From the NCBI RefSeq assembly GCF_030063355.1, contig NZ_JASISZ010000010.1:83012-147011 (forward strand): 64,000 bases of DNA, in the 5' to 3' direction. Made by a program: the position numbers and the translations under genes. This DNA is from Streptomyces sp. PH10-H1. GTDB lineage: Bacteria > Actinomycetota > Actinomycetes > Streptomycetales > Streptomycetaceae. A model generated the notes under the pieces. The model did not search any database and was not told the DNA's origin. It was given only the letters and a program-made list of their open reading frames with translations. This document shows positions 8,751 to 17,797 of the stretch, piece after piece. Every line of letters starts with the position of its first letter. Within the stretch, counting starts at the first letter, position 1.

Positions 8751-9567
8751 GGGCGACCACGTAGCGGAAGACGTTCTCCATCCGCACCGTTCCGTCGGCG
8801 CGCCGGTACGGGTGCAGGGCCTCCGCCAGCTCCTTCTCCACCTGCGGCTGGTCGGTGGCCTCCACGGCCGGGTCGAACAGCCCGGTGGAGATCAGCCCGC
8901 GTACCGCGCTGTCCATGTCCGGATAGCCGAAGGGGCAGGCCACCCGGCCCGATCCGTCGGGACGCAGCCCGGCGTCGCGGGCCACCTCCTCCAGATCGTC
9001 ACGGCCGCTGAGCCGGCTCCTGACCGCGTGACCGCGCGGTTCCGCCAGCCGCGCCGCAACACACAGCACCCGGGAGGTGGCACACCGCTCAGAGGGTCCC
9101 CAGCCGGCCAGCACCACGGGACTGCCGTGCTCCGTCAGCCGCGCCGCCTCCGTGAGGTCGGGCAGCAGCTCGTCGCAGGGCGACGCCGGATCCAGCGCGG
9201 TCACCATCGTGAACGGCGCGCCCGCCCGGTCGGCCGTGCGCTCCGGGCCGCCGCACAGTAACTCGATGCGGGCTTCGTGCCGGGCCGGCGCACCCCACCG
9301 CGGTTCGGGGAGCAGCCGCTCCCGGGCCAGCGCGAGCCGCCGTTCATCCGGATCGCAGCCGGTGACGGCCGCGCCGCGGGCCGACGCCATCAGGAGCGCG
9401 AGCCCGGATCCGCAGCCCAGTCCCAGCAGGCAGGTGCCCGGGCCGACCTCGAGGCGGTCGTACACGGCCTCATAGAGCGGAACGAGCATCCGCTCCTGGA
9501 TCTCCGCCCAGTCCCGCGCCCTGGTATCGGCGCCTGTCCTGGATCCGCGAACGAGCGTGGGTGTCAT
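8743..9567 (-). CDS. SAM-dependent class I methyltransferase
   Basis: A 274-residue protein with a Rossmann-type SAM domain. Motif I is GTCLLGLGCGSGLALLMA around residues 44-61, an acidic residue at the end of beta-2 follows (VTGCDPDERRL), and a motif-II-like segment is FTMVTALDP. Streptomycetes carry many such small-molecule methyltransferases; the substrate is not recognisable. The ATG start at the far end leaves about 150 bases to the divergent proS. Its stop codon is provided by the last, variant unit of an 11-bp tandem repeat. Confidence 0.8.
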   Translation of the reverse strand: MTPTLVRGSRTGADTRARDWAEIQERMLVPLYEAVYDRLEVGPGTCLLGLGCGSGLALLMASARGAAVTGCDPDERRLALARERLLPEPRWGAPARHEARIELLCGGPERTADRAGAPFTMVTALDPASPCDELLPDLTEAARLTEHGSPVVLAGWGPSERCATSRVLCVAARLAEPRGHAVRSRLSGRDDLEEVARDAGLRPDGSGRVACPFGYPDMDSAVRGLISTGLFDPAVEATDQPQVEKELAEALHPYRRADGTVRMENVFRYVVARV

Positions 9568-9718
9568 CGAGCCGCCCCAATCAGCCGAGTCGCCGTCCTC
9601 GTGTACCCCCCACTGCTTCGTGCATGCCCCCGAAAGCCAGACAACTCCGGTTTTGGGCTCCCGTCCAGAGGGCCGCCCGATTCACGTCAGCGGGTCATGT
9701 CCCCGTAACATCGGCGGC

Positions 9719-11131
9719 ATGGCAAAGGCTCCCGTTCTCACGCCCCAGGCGGACGACTTCCCCCGCTGGTACCAGGACCTGATCAACAAGGCCGAACTGG
9801 CCGACAACGGCCCGGTACGCGGCACCATGGTGATCCGTCCGTACGGGTACTCCCTCTGGGAGCGGATGCAGCAGGAGGTCGACGCCCGCATCAAGGACGC
9901 GGGCGCCCAGAACGCCTACTTCCCGCTCTTCATCCCGCAGTCGTACCTGACGAGGGAAGCCGAGCACGTGGAGGGCTTCGCCCCCGAGCTCGCGGTCGTC
10001 ACCCACGGCGGCGGCAAGGAGCTGGACGAGCCGATCGTCGTCCGCCCGACCTCCGAGACGATCGTCAACGAGTACTTCTCCAAGTGGGTGCAGAGCTACC
10101 GCGACCTGCCGCTGCTGATCAACCAGTGGGCGAACGTCGTCCGCTGGGAGATGCGCCCGCGGATCTTCCTGCGCACCACCGAGTTCCTCTGGCAGGAGGG
10201 CCACACCGCGCACGCCACCTACGAGGACGCGCGCGCCTACGCCGCGCGCATTCACCAGGATGTGTACGCCGACTTCATGGTGAACGTGCTGGGCATCGAT
10301 GTGGTGCTCGGCCGCAAGACCGCCAGGGAGCGCTTCGCCGGCGCGATCAACACCCTCACCCTCGAGGGCATGATGGGCGACGGCAAGGCCCTGCAGATGG
10401 GCACCAGTCACGAGCTGGGCACGAACTTCTCCAAGGCGTTCAACACCTCGTACCTCTCGACCGAGGGTAAGCAGGAGCTGGTCTGGCAGACCTCATGGGG
10501 CGTCTCGACCCGTATGGTCGGCGGCCTGATCATGTCCCACGGCGACGACAACGGCCTGCGCGTCCCGCCGCGCCTGGCGCCGGTGCAGGTAGCGGTTCTG
10601 GCCATCAAGGGCGACGACACGGTCATCGCCAAGGTGCACGAGATCGGCGCCCGCCTCAAGGCGGCCGGCATCCGTGTCCAGGTGGACGCCCGTACCGACA
10701 CCCCGTTCGGCCGCCGGGCCGTGGACTGGGAGCTCAAGGGCGTTCCGGTCCGCGTCGAGATCGGTCCGCGCGACCTCGAGAACGGCACCGCGATGCTGGC
10801 CCGCCGCATCCCGGGCGGCAAGGAGCCGGTGGCCCTCGAAGCGCTGGAGGCCCTGCTGCCCGCGATCCTCGAAGAGGACCAGGCGCAGCTGCTGCGGGAG
10901 ACGCGGGAACGCCGCGAGTCCCGCACCGTCGACGTGGCCACCATCGAGGAGGCGGCCGAGGCCGCCGCCACCGGCTGGGCGCGTATTCCGTGGGCCGACC
11001 TGGGTCCGGAGGGCGAAGCCAAGCTGGCCGAGCAGAGCGTTTCGGTGCGCTGCCTGATCGCTCCGGACGGCTCGGTCCCGGACACGGACGACGCCCCGGG
11101 CACGATCGCGATCGTCGCTCGCGCGTACTGA
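9719..11131 (+). CDS. proS: Prolyl-tRNA synthetase (archaeal/eukaryal-type, short form)
   Basis: Class II aminoacyl-tRNA synthetase of 470 residues that charges tRNA-Pro. It starts at MAKAPVLTPQADDFPRWYQD. Class II motif 1 lies in MVIRPYGYSLWERMQQEVDA, motif 2 around NVVRWEMRPRIFLRTTEFLW and motif 3 in GLIMSHGDDNGLRVPPRLAP. The anticodon-binding domain and a C-terminal domain follow. It is the ProS type without the editing insertion found in E. coli. Many streptomycetes have this form in addition to, or instead of, the long form. A 9-bp inverted repeat directly after the stop is the likely terminator. Confidence 0.95.
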   Translation: MAKAPVLTPQADDFPRWYQDLINKAELADNGPVRGTMVIRPYGYSLWERMQQEVDARIKDAGAQNAYFPLFIPQSYLTREAEHVEGFAPELAVVTHGGGKELDEPIVVRPTSETIVNEYFSKWVQSYRDLPLLINQWANVVRWEMRPRIFLRTTEFLWQEGHTAHATYEDARAYAARIHQDVYADFMVNVLGIDVVLGRKTARERFAGAINTLTLEGMMGDGKALQMGTSHELGTNFSKAFNTSYLSTEGKQELVWQTSWGVSTRMVGGLIMSHGDDNGLRVPPRLAPVQVAVLAIKGDDTVIAKVHEIGARLKAAGIRVQVDARTDTPFGRRAVDWELKGVPVRVEIGPRDLENGTAMLARRIPGGKEPVALEALEALLPAILEEDQAQLLRETRERRESRTVDVATIEEAAEAAATGWARIPWADLGPEGEAKLAEQSVSVRCLIAPDGSVPDTDDAPGTIAIVARAY

Positions 11132-11156
11132 CCGGTCGGCGGCGTCACCGACCGGT
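11131..11156 (+). terminator. Terminator of proS
   Basis: Perfect 9-bp inverted repeat ACCGGTCGG / CCGACCGGT with an 8-base loop, starting at the last base of the proS stop codon. Confidence 0.65.
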
Positions 11157-11363
11157 CGGTCGGGGTCGCTGACGGTCACTGGCCGGAAACAGCCGTACGT
11201 ATTCGGAAGTACGTCCTGGAATGCATGCCAGTGCGTGGGTTCTCCACTATTCTCCGCACCCGCCCTGCGCCGGACGTATCCCTCCGGAACTGACCGATGA
11301 GTGCAAATTATTTGGGGTGGCCCGGAATCGGAACACTGGGCCACCCCGGCTCGTTGTTACGGC

Positions 11364-11960
11364 GTGAGCACGACACCACCAGTTCTCGCCGCCGAACTGG
11401 CAGTCGCGTGGGCCGACATTCAACGGCACCACCCCGAACTGCCGGATCTGGCCGCGCCAGAGTCCCTTATCGGAGAGTCCTCGTCCGCTTGCGGGACCGA
11501 GCTCTCCTTCGAAAGGCTGCTCCACGAGGCCGTGCACGGAGTCGCCGCAGCACGCGGTGTCCGTGACACGTCGCGGGCCGGCCGCTACCACAACCGCCGT
11601 TTCCTGGCGATCGCCGACGAGCTAGGGCTCGACCATGCAGAGGAGCCGCATCCCAGCAGTGGCTTCTCGCTGGTCGGACTCCGTCCCGACACGAAGAAGC
11701 GATACCGGTCCACCATCGACCGGCTGCACCGGGCCCTCAAGGCCCACACCGTCGCCACCACCGCGGACACCGCGCGCAGTTTCCGCGGCCCGGCCGCCCG
11801 GCACGGCTCGTCCGGTGGCGGAGTACGCGTCAAGGCGGTGTGCGACTGCGGGCGCAATGTCCGCGTCGTGCCGTCCGTCCTCGCTCAGGCACCGATCATG
11901 TGCGGCGCCTGCGGGCAGGCTTTCCGCATCCCGGAGGTCGTGGGCGCCGGCGTCGGGTGA
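11364..11960 (+). CDS. SprT-like putative zinc metallopeptidase-fold protein, hypothetical
   Basis: A 198-residue soluble protein. Its central segment LSFERLLHEAVHGVAAARG has an HEAVH (HExxH) motif near residue 58, typical of metallopeptidases. It is followed by RYHNRRFLAIADELG, as in SprT/zincin-like proteins, where a helix after the motif supplies further ligands. The C terminus forms a zinc ribbon: CDCG, then 16 residues, then CGACG. The start is taken at GTG (VSTTPPVLAAELAVAW); an earlier ATG would add 21 poorly characterised residues. Streptomycetes keep this gene near proS/rpsP. The activity has not been shown and the protein could also act as a DNA-binding factor. Confidence 0.65.
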   Translation: MSTTPPVLAAELAVAWADIQRHHPELPDLAAPESLIGESSSACGTELSFERLLHEAVHGVAAARGVRDTSRAGRYHNRRFLAIADELGLDHAEEPHPSSGFSLVGLRPDTKKRYRSTIDRLHRALKAHTVATTADTARSFRGPAARHGSSGGGVRVKAVCDCGRNVRVVPSVLAQAPIMCGACGQAFRIPEVVGAGVG

Positions 11961-11980
11961 GGTGAGCGGAGGCCGACGGG

Positions 11981-12001
11981 ACGCCCGGATTAGCCGGGCG
12001 T
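11981..12001 (+). terminator. Terminator before the rpsP operon
   Basis: 8-bp stem ACGCCCGG / CCGGGCGT with the loop ATTAG. It separates the SprT-like gene from the ribosomal-protein operon. The 155 bases that follow are the rpsP leader; a weak promoter-like GTGTGGCAGAATGG lies directly downstream. Confidence 0.7.
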
Positions 12002-12155
12002 GTCACCGTGTGGCAGAATGGCCAGCTGAGAACTCGACAGCCGTGCAGGAACCCTCTCTCCTTCGGCTGACGCGTCCGTCGGGCGCACGAATCCCACAAC
12101 CCCACGTGGGTGTCCGCTGTGCCCAACCTCGTCAACACCAGGAGAACCCACTCCC

Positions 12156-12605
12156 GTGGCAGTCAAGATCAAGCTGAAGCGTCTGGGCAAGATCCGTTCG
12201 CCTCACTACCGCATCGTCATCGCCGACTCCCGTACCCGCCGTGACGGCCGGGCCATCGAAGAGATCGGCCTGTACCACCCGGTGCAGAACCCGTCGCGCA
12301 TCGAGGTCGACACCGAGCGTGTCCAGTACTGGCTGAGTGTCGGAGCGCAGCCGACCGAGCCCGTGATGGCCATCCTCAAGGTCACCGGCGACTGGCAGAA
12401 GTTCAAGGGCCTGCCGGCCCCGGCTCCGATGCTCGTCGCCGAGCCGAAGGCCGACAAGCGCATCCTCTTCGAGGCCGCTGCCAAGGACGCCGGCAACGAG
12501 CCGAAGGGTGAGGCAATCACCCCGAAGGCGAAGAAGGCCGAGAAGAAGGCCGATGACGCTGTCGAGGCCGCAGTTGAGGCCCCGGCCGAGTCCACCGAGG
12601 CCTGA
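12156..12605 (+). CDS. rpsP: 30S ribosomal protein S16
   Basis: The sequence [20 protein letters not shown] with [20 protein letters not shown] is the S16 signature. S16 is an assembly protein of the 30S body. The protein has 149 residues, longer than the 80-90 of E. coli, because actinobacterial S16 carries an alanine/lysine/glutamate-rich tail ([20 protein letters not shown]). GTG start. First gene of the rpsP-khpA-rimM-trmD-rplS group. Confidence 0.98.
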   Translation: MAVKIKLKRLGKIRSPHYRIVIADSRTRRDGRAIEEIGLYHPVQNPSRIEVDTERVQYWLSVGAQPTEPVMAILKVTGDWQKFKGLPAPAPMLVAEPKADKRILFEAAAKDAGNEPKGEAITPKAKKAEKKADDAVEAAVEAPAESTEA

Positions 12606-12607
12606 GC

Positions 12608-12847
12608 ATGCTCGAGGAGGCTCTCGAGCACCTCGTGAAGGGCATCGTCGACAATCCCGATGATGTGCAGGTGTCCGCGAAGACCCTGCGCCGCGGGAGC
12701 GTCCTCGAAGTCCGGGTACACCCGGACGACCTCGGCAAGGTGATCGGCCGCAACGGCCGCACCGCACGCGCTTTGCGCACTGTCGTGGGCGCCCTCGGCG
12801 GCCGTGGCATCCGCGTCGACCTCGTCGACGTGGATCAGGTCCGCTGA
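12608..12847 (+). CDS. khpA: KhpA, single KH-domain RNA-binding protein
   Basis: A 79-residue protein consisting of one KH domain with the GxxG loop in LGKVIGRNGRTARALRTVVG. KhpA pairs with KhpB/Jag in several Gram-positive bacteria and binds RNA. It starts three bases after rpsP, as in other actinobacteria, where it is conserved between rpsP and rimM. Confidence 0.93.
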   Translation: MLEEALEHLVKGIVDNPDDVQVSAKTLRRGSVLEVRVHPDDLGKVIGRNGRTARALRTVVGALGGRGIRVDLVDVDQVR

Positions 12848-12866
12848 GACCAATGCAGTACCGGCA

Positions 12867-12900
12867 CGGGCCGGGGGCGGCGATTGCCGGCCCCGGCCCG
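12867..12900 (+). terminator. GC-rich hairpin between khpA and rimM
   Basis: 10-bp stem CGGGCCGGGG / CCCCGGCCCG enclosing a smaller pairing. It may partly uncouple rpsP-khpA from rimM-trmD. The remaining spacer to 13025 has several degenerate copies of GAAGAGCTGGTTC and no gene. Confidence 0.5.
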
Positions 12901-13025
12901 TTGTCGCGTTCCGGAGCGGTCCGGAAGAGCTGGTTCGCAGGGGCCGGTCCGGAAGGGCCGTTTCCGAAGAGCTGGTTCCGAAGAGCTGATGAAGCAGAAG
13001 AATGTCTGAGCGAAGGGCAAGCAGA

Positions 13026-13589
13026 GTGCAGCTGGTAGTCGGCCGGATCGGGCGTGCCCACGGCATCAAGGGCGAAGTCACCATCGAGGTGCGCACCGAC
13101 GAACCGGAACTGCGGCTCGGACCGGGCGCGGTGCTCGCCACGGATCCGGCCACGGCCGGTCCGCTGACCATCGAGTCCGGCAAGGTGCACAGCGGCCGTC
13201 TGCTGCTGCGCTTCGAAGGCGTGCGGGACCGTACCGGCGCCGAGGCGCTGCGCAATGTCCTGCTGATCGCCGAGGTGGACCCGGCGGAACTGCCCGAGGA
13301 ACCCGACGAGTACTACGACCACCAGCTGGTCGACCTCGACGTGGTGACCGTGGACGGTACCGAGGTCGGCCGGATCCTGGAGATCTCGCATCTGCCCGGG
13401 CAGGACCTGCTGATCGTCAGCCGCCCGGACGGCACCGAGGTGATGATCCCGTTCGTCAGCGAGATCGTCCCGGAGATCGATCTGGAGCTGCAGCGGGCCG
13501 TGATCGACCCGCCGCCCGGGCTGCTCAACGACGCCGAGGCCGTGATCGTGAGCACCCGGGACAGCGACGGCGCCGACGGCACCGCCTGA
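13026..13589 (+). CDS. rimM: Ribosome maturation factor RimM
   Basis: RimM assists maturation of the 30S head by binding S19 through its PRC-barrel domain. The protein begins [20 protein letters not shown], the conserved RimM N-terminal strand. The PRC-barrel half follows with [20 protein letters not shown] and [15 protein letters not shown]. The GTG start used here is preceded by GAAGGG at a suitable distance and gives the usual streptomycete N terminus; an ATG 24 bases upstream would add MSERRASR. The stop overlaps the trmD start (TGATG). Confidence 0.95.
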   Translation: MQLVVGRIGRAHGIKGEVTIEVRTDEPELRLGPGAVLATDPATAGPLTIESGKVHSGRLLLRFEGVRDRTGAEALRNVLLIAEVDPAELPEEPDEYYDHQLVDLDVVTVDGTEVGRILEISHLPGQDLLIVSRPDGTEVMIPFVSEIVPEIDLELQRAVIDPPPGLLNDAEAVIVSTRDSDGADGTA

Positions 13590-14398
13590 TGCGTATCGAC
13601 GTCGTCACGATCTTCCCGGAGTACCTGGAACCGCTGAACGTGTCGCTGGTCGGCAAGGCGCGGGCCCGCGGGCAGCTCGATGTGCGCATCCACAATCTGC
13701 GCGACTGGACCCACGACCGGCACAACACGGTGGACGACAGCCCGTTCGGCGGCGGCCCCGGCATGGTGATGAAGCCCGAGCCGTGGGGCGAGGCGCTCGA
13801 TTCGGTGCTGGAGTCGGGGGAGGGGCGGCCGGTGCTGGTCGTCCCGACGCCCAGCGGCCTGCCGTTCACCCAGGAGCTGGCGGTCGAGCTGTCCGAGAAG
13901 CCGTGGCTGGTGTTCACGCCCGCGCGTTACGAGGGCATCGACCGCCGGGTGATCGAGGAGTACGGCGACCGGCTCGACGTCCGTGAGGTCTCCATCGGCG
14001 ACTATGTGCTGGCCGGCGGCGAGGCCCCGGTCCTGGTGATCGTCGAGGCGGTGGCCCGGCTGCTGCCCGGCGTGCTGGGCAACGCGGAATCGCACCGCGA
14101 CGACTCCTTCGCGCCCGGCGCGATGGCCGACCTCCTGGAGGGGCCGGTCTACACGAAGCCGCCCGTATGGCGGGGGCGCGAGGTCCCCGAGGTGCTGCTG
14201 AGCGGGCACCACGGGAAGGTCGCCCGCTGGCGCCGGGACGAGGCGTTCCGGCGCACCACCGCCAACCGGCCGGATCTGATCGAGCGCTGCGACCCCGCCG
14301 CCCTGGACAAGCACGACCGGAAACTGCTGGCGGAGCTGGGCTGGGAGGAGCGGGCGGACGGCCGATTTGGGCGCTCGGCGTCCGCCGTGGAAGAATAG
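13589..14398 (+). CDS. trmD: tRNA (guanine-N1-)-methyltransferase TrmD
   Basis: Methylates G37 of tRNAs, which prevents +1 frameshifting. The 269-residue protein has the SPOUT trefoil-knot SAM-binding region: YEGIDRRVIEEYGDRLDVRE, then SIGDYVLAGGEAPVLVI. The catalytic-site segment NTVDDSPFGGGPGMVMKPEP is also present. A C-terminal tRNA-binding domain follows. It is translationally coupled to rimM by the TGATG overlap and precedes rplS. Confidence 0.97.
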   Translation: MRIDVVTIFPEYLEPLNVSLVGKARARGQLDVRIHNLRDWTHDRHNTVDDSPFGGGPGMVMKPEPWGEALDSVLESGEGRPVLVVPTPSGLPFTQELAVELSEKPWLVFTPARYEGIDRRVIEEYGDRLDVREVSIGDYVLAGGEAPVLVIVEAVARLLPGVLGNAESHRDDSFAPGAMADLLEGPVYTKPPVWRGREVPEVLLSGHHGKVARWRRDEAFRRTTANRPDLIERCDPAALDKHDRKLLAELGWEERADGRFGRSASAVEE

Positions 14399-14533
14399 GC
14401 AGCTGCTGTACGTCCGGCGCGCGCCCCTGCCACAGGGGGACCGACGTTCGCCCGATGGAGCGGCATCCCGAATCATCATCACGACAGTTCCGCCGATGAC
14501 CTGTGGCATGGGCGAAGGAAGCAGAAGATCTCC

Positions 14534-14881
14534 ATGCATATTCTCGACTCCGTCGACAACGCTTCGAAGCGTGACGACGTCCCGGCGTTCCGCCCCGGCG
14601 ACACGATCAACGTCCACGTGCGTGTCATCGAAGGCACCCGCTCGCGTGTGCAGCAGTTCAAGGGCGTTGTCGTCCGTCGCCAGGGTGCCGGCGTCCGCGA
14701 GACCTTCACGGTCCGCAAGGTCAGCTTCAGCGTCGGCGTCGAGCGTACCTTCCCGGTGCACAGCCCGATCTTCGAGAAGATCGAGATCGTGACCCGCGGT
14801 GACGTCCGTCGCGCCAAGCTGTACTACCTCCGTGAGCTGCGCGGCAAGGCCGCGAAGATCAAGGAGAAGCGCGACAACTGA
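14534..14881 (+). CDS. rplS: 50S ribosomal protein L19
   Basis: A 115-residue protein at the 30S-50S interface (helix 62 region). The N-terminal [20 protein letters not shown] and [18 protein letters not shown] are diagnostic. It is preceded by a 135-base untranslated stretch containing no gene, where a promoter or leader may lie. It is the last gene before the signal-peptidase cluster, as in S. lividans and S. coelicolor. Confidence 0.98.
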   Translation: MHILDSVDNASKRDDVPAFRPGDTINVHVRVIEGTRSRVQQFKGVVVRRQGAGVRETFTVRKVSFSVGVERTFPVHSPIFEKIEIVTRGDVRRAKLYYLRELRGKAAKIKEKRDN

Positions 14882-14947
14882 GCCCATCGCACTCGGCCGG
14901 CCCTTGGGCGGGGCGAGGAACGGATGGCCGTATAGGCTCTCCGCTCG

Positions 14948-15679
14948 ATGGACACGGACGCAGGACTTTCGGAGCGCGATCGCGCTTCCACTGCAGAACA
15001 GCAGGGGGAGCAGCGGTCGCGCTTCGCTGTGTCCTGGCGGCCGGTGTTCCCTGGGCCCGCTTCGCGCTGGTGCTCGTGCTGGGTTTCGCGCTGGTGGCGG
15101 ACGGCGCTGCCGGCCGTCGCGGGCGTGGCCGCCCTGTTCCTGGTGAACGCCTTTCTGCTGCAGCCCTTCCTCGTCCCGAGCGGGTCGATGGAGGACACCT
15201 TGCGGATCGGGGACCGGGTGCTGGTGAACAAGCTGGCGTACCGTTTCGGCCGGGTGCCGGAGCGCGGGGACGTCATCGTGTTCGACGGCGACGGCTCGTT
15301 CACCAGGACCGGTGGGACCGACTATGTGAAGCGGGTGATCGGCGTCGGCGGGGACCGGGTCACCTGTTGCGATCCGCTGGGCAGGCTCATGGTCAACGGC
15401 CATCCGCTGGACGAGGACTTTCTGTATCCGGGCGATACACCGTCCCGGGTACCGTTCGACATCCAAGTGCCGTCAGGGAGGCTGTGGGTGATGGGTGACC
15501 ACCGTGACGACTCCCGCGACTCCCGTGACCATCTCGGCGAGCCCGGCGGCGGCACCGTCCCGCTGGACAAGGTGATTGGCCGGGCCGACTGGATCGCCTG
15601 GCCGCTGGGCCGCTTGTGCTCCCTGGACCGGCCGGCCGCCTTCGACGCCCTACCCGGACCGGGTCGCGGGCATGGGTAA
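14948..15679 (+). CDS. sipW: Type I signal peptidase SipW-like
   Basis: Membrane serine protease (S26) that cleaves signal peptides on the outer face of the membrane. 243 residues. TM helix LPAVAGVAALFLVNAFLL, catalytic Ser in PSGSM (about residue 80), general-base Lys in YVKRVIG (about residue 128), and box E region WVMGDHRDDSRDSR. It has no C-terminal membrane helix. It is the first of four adjacent paralogues, the arrangement described for S. lividans sipW-sipX-sipY-sipZ. The gene symbol is assigned by order. It overlaps the next gene by 8 bases. Confidence 0.9.
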   Translation: MDTDAGLSERDRASTAEQQGEQRSRFAVSWRPVFPGPASRWCSCWVSRWWRTALPAVAGVAALFLVNAFLLQPFLVPSGSMEDTLRIGDRVLVNKLAYRFGRVPERGDVIVFDGDGSFTRTGGTDYVKRVIGVGGDRVTCCDPLGRLMVNGHPLDEDFLYPGDTPSRVPFDIQVPSGRLWVMGDHRDDSRDSRDHLGEPGGGTVPLDKVIGRADWIAWPLGRLCSLDRPAAFDALPGPGRGHG

Positions 15680-16895
15680 CCGCGGCAAGCCCCGTTACGG
15701 GCACCACCGTCCGGCGGCGGGTGTTGATGCGGGCGCGAGCACAGGTACGGCTCCGGGTCCGGGTTCGGTTTCGGGCACGAGGGCTGGGCACGGCCCGGCC
15801 GAGGGTTACGGGTACGGGACGGCGGACGGTTCCGCGCAGGGCCCGGCCGGGGGTTCCGGGCACGGCCCGGCCGGCGGCTCAGCACCGCGCACCGGTGGCA
15901 GCCGGGCGGACCGCCGGAAGCTGGCCCGCAAGGTCAAGCGCAAGCGGCGCCGGTCGGCGGCGCGGGAGGTGCCGCTCCTCCTGGTCGTGGCGCTGTTGAT
16001 CGCCCTGGTGCTCAAGACGTTCCTGCTGCAGGCGTTCGTCATCCCGTCCGGCTCGATGGAGCAGACGATCAGGATCGGCGACCGGGTGCTGGTCGACAAA
16101 TTGACTCCGTGGTTCGGCTCCCAGCCGCAGCGCGGCGATGTCGTGGTCTTCAAGGACCCGGGCGGCTGGCTGGCGAACGAGCCCAAGCCGAAGCCCGATC
16201 CGGTCGTCGTCAAGCAGGTGAAGGAGTTCTTCACCTTCATCGGGCTGTTGCCGGCCTCGGGTGAACAGGACCTGATCAAGCGGGTGATCGCGGTCGGCGG
16301 CGACACCGTGAAGTGCTGTGACAGGGACGGCCGGATCACCGTCAACGGCACCCCGCTGATCGAGCCCTACCTCAATCCGGGGAATCCGCCCTCGCAGCTG
16401 AAGTTCACGGTGACCGTGCCCGCCGGGCGGGTTTGGGTGATGGGCGACCACCGGTCCGATTCCGCCGACTCCCGCTACCACATGGACCAGCCGGGCCAGG
16501 GCACGGTGCCCCTGGATCTGGTGGTGGGCCGGGCGTTCGTCATCGCCTGGCCGCTGGGCCACTGGCGGAAACTGGAAGAGCCGGGCACGTATGCCTCGGT
16601 GCCCGACGCGCATGTTGCGGGCACGAACGCACTCGGCCTGCCCGCTAAGGTGGGCACGGCCAACAATGGGCAAGGAACGAACCACCCCCCGACTCCTGCG
16701 GAACTCCCGCTCGTTATGGGAGTGGTGGGCCTGCGTCAGTCATGGCGCGGGCGGCAGCGTGGAATGAGGAGTGAACGTGGGGGACCTGGCGGTCGGCGCA
16801 CGATCCGGATCCGGCGAGCCCGAGGACGGGGACGCCCCGGTGGGCTCTGTCCAGCAGACGGTGGGCGGCGGCCCGGCCCCCGAACCGGGGCATGA
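15672..16895 (+). CDS. sipX: Type I signal peptidase SipX-like, with an extended C terminus
   Basis: A 407-residue S26 peptidase. A glycine-rich, presumably cytoplasmic N tail of about 80 residues is followed by the basic stretch KLARKVKRKRRR and a TM helix (PLLLVVALLIALVLKTFLL). Catalytic Ser is in PSGSM (about 128), Lys in LIKRVIA (about 203), and the signature WVMGDHRSDSADSRYHMDQ follows. The peptidase domain ends near residue 305. The last 100 residues include a hydrophobic LPLVMGVVGL stretch and an arginine/glycine-rich tail that reads out of frame over the first 119 bases of sipY. No stop codon interrupts this tail, so the overlap is either a true long overlap or a non-essential read-through end. 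Confidence 0.88.
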   Translation: MGNRGKPRYGHHRPAAGVDAGASTGTAPGPGSVSGTRAGHGPAEGYGYGTADGSAQGPAGGSGHGPAGGSAPRTGGSRADRRKLARKVKRKRRRSAAREVPLLLVVALLIALVLKTFLLQAFVIPSGSMEQTIRIGDRVLVDKLTPWFGSQPQRGDVVVFKDPGGWLANEPKPKPDPVVVKQVKEFFTFIGLLPASGEQDLIKRVIAVGGDTVKCCDRDGRITVNGTPLIEPYLNPGNPPSQLKFTVTVPAGRVWVMGDHRSDSADSRYHMDQPGQGTVPLDLVVGRAFVIAWPLGHWRKLEEPGTYASVPDAHVAGTNALGLPAKVGTANNGQGTNHPPTPAELPLVMGVVGLRQSWRGRQRGMRSERGGPGGRRTIRIRRARGRGRPGGLCPADGGRRPGPRTGA

Positions 16896-17763
16896 GCACG
16901 GGCAGCCGCCCCAGGCGGAGGCCGGTGGCGCCGGCGATGGCGGAGACGCGGCGGACAGCGGTAGTCCCGGCAGGCCCGGCCGGCCGGAGCGGAAGCAGCG
17001 GTCGTTCTGGAAGGAACTGCCCCTGCTCATCGGCATCGCCCTGGTACTGGCGCTGCTGATCAAGACGTTCTTCGTGCAGGCGTTCTCCATCCCCTCGGAC
17101 TCGATGCAGAACACCCTCCAGCAGGGCGACCGGGTACTGGTGGACAAGCTGACCCCGTGGTTCGGCTCCACGCCCGACCGCGGCGAGGTTGTCGTCTTCC
17201 ACGACCCGGGCGGCTGGCTGCCGGAGAACCCGCCGCCCAAGGGCAACGCGGTGTCCAGGGCGCTGCAGCAGGCCCTCAGCTTCATCGGTCTGATGCCCTC
17301 CGCCCAGGAGAAGGACCTGATCAAGCGGGTCATCGGCATCGGCGGGGACACCGTCGAGTGCAATGGCACCGGCCCGCTGAAGGTGAACGGCAAGGCACTC
17401 GTCGAGCCGTATGTCTTCCAGGACAACACTCCGTGCACCATGGAGAAGCCGTTCAAGGTCACGGTGCCCAAGGACCGCATCTGGGTGATGGGCGACCACC
17501 GCCAGAACTCGCTGGACTCCCGTTACCACATGGACCAGCCGGGCAATGGGTTCGTCCCGGTCGACGATGTGGTCGGCCGCGCCTTCGTGAAGGCCTGGCC
17601 CATCAACCGCTGGGGCATGCTGCCCATCCCCGACACCTTCGACCAGCCGGGGATCAACGCGGCCGGTGCGGCGCTGCCGGCCGCCGCCGGGCTGGTGGGC
17701 GCGCTTCCGCTGGTGCTGATGCGCCGGCGCCGGCTGACGCGAAAGGGTGCCGAGGACTGCTGA
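16777..17763 (+). CDS. sipY: Type I signal peptidase SipY-like
   Basis: A 328-residue S26 peptidase. A hydrophilic N tail of about 78 residues leads into a TM helix (LPLLIGIALVLALLIKTFFV). Catalytic Ser is in PSDSM (about 109), Lys in LIKRVIG (about 183), and WVMGDHRQNSLDSRYHMDQP follows. A C-terminal TM segment (ALPAAAGLVGALPLVLM) ends in MRRRRLTRK, a two-helix topology reported for SipY-type enzymes. The GTG start was chosen because GAGGAG lies 5 bases upstream; a GTG two codons earlier overlaps that ribosome-binding site. Its 5' end lies inside sipX. Confidence 0.9.
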   Translation: MGDLAVGARSGSGEPEDGDAPVGSVQQTVGGGPAPEPGHEHGQPPQAEAGGAGDGGDAADSGSPGRPGRPERKQRSFWKELPLLIGIALVLALLIKTFFVQAFSIPSDSMQNTLQQGDRVLVDKLTPWFGSTPDRGEVVVFHDPGGWLPENPPPKGNAVSRALQQALSFIGLMPSAQEKDLIKRVIGIGGDTVECNGTGPLKVNGKALVEPYVFQDNTPCTMEKPFKVTVPKDRIWVMGDHRQNSLDSRYHMDQPGNGFVPVDDVVGRAFVKAWPINRWGMLPIPDTFDQPGINAAGAALPAAAGLVGALPLVLMRRRRLTRKGAEDC

Positions 17764-17797
17764 CCTCGGCACGTACTGCCGGGTAAGGTGCGGATCC

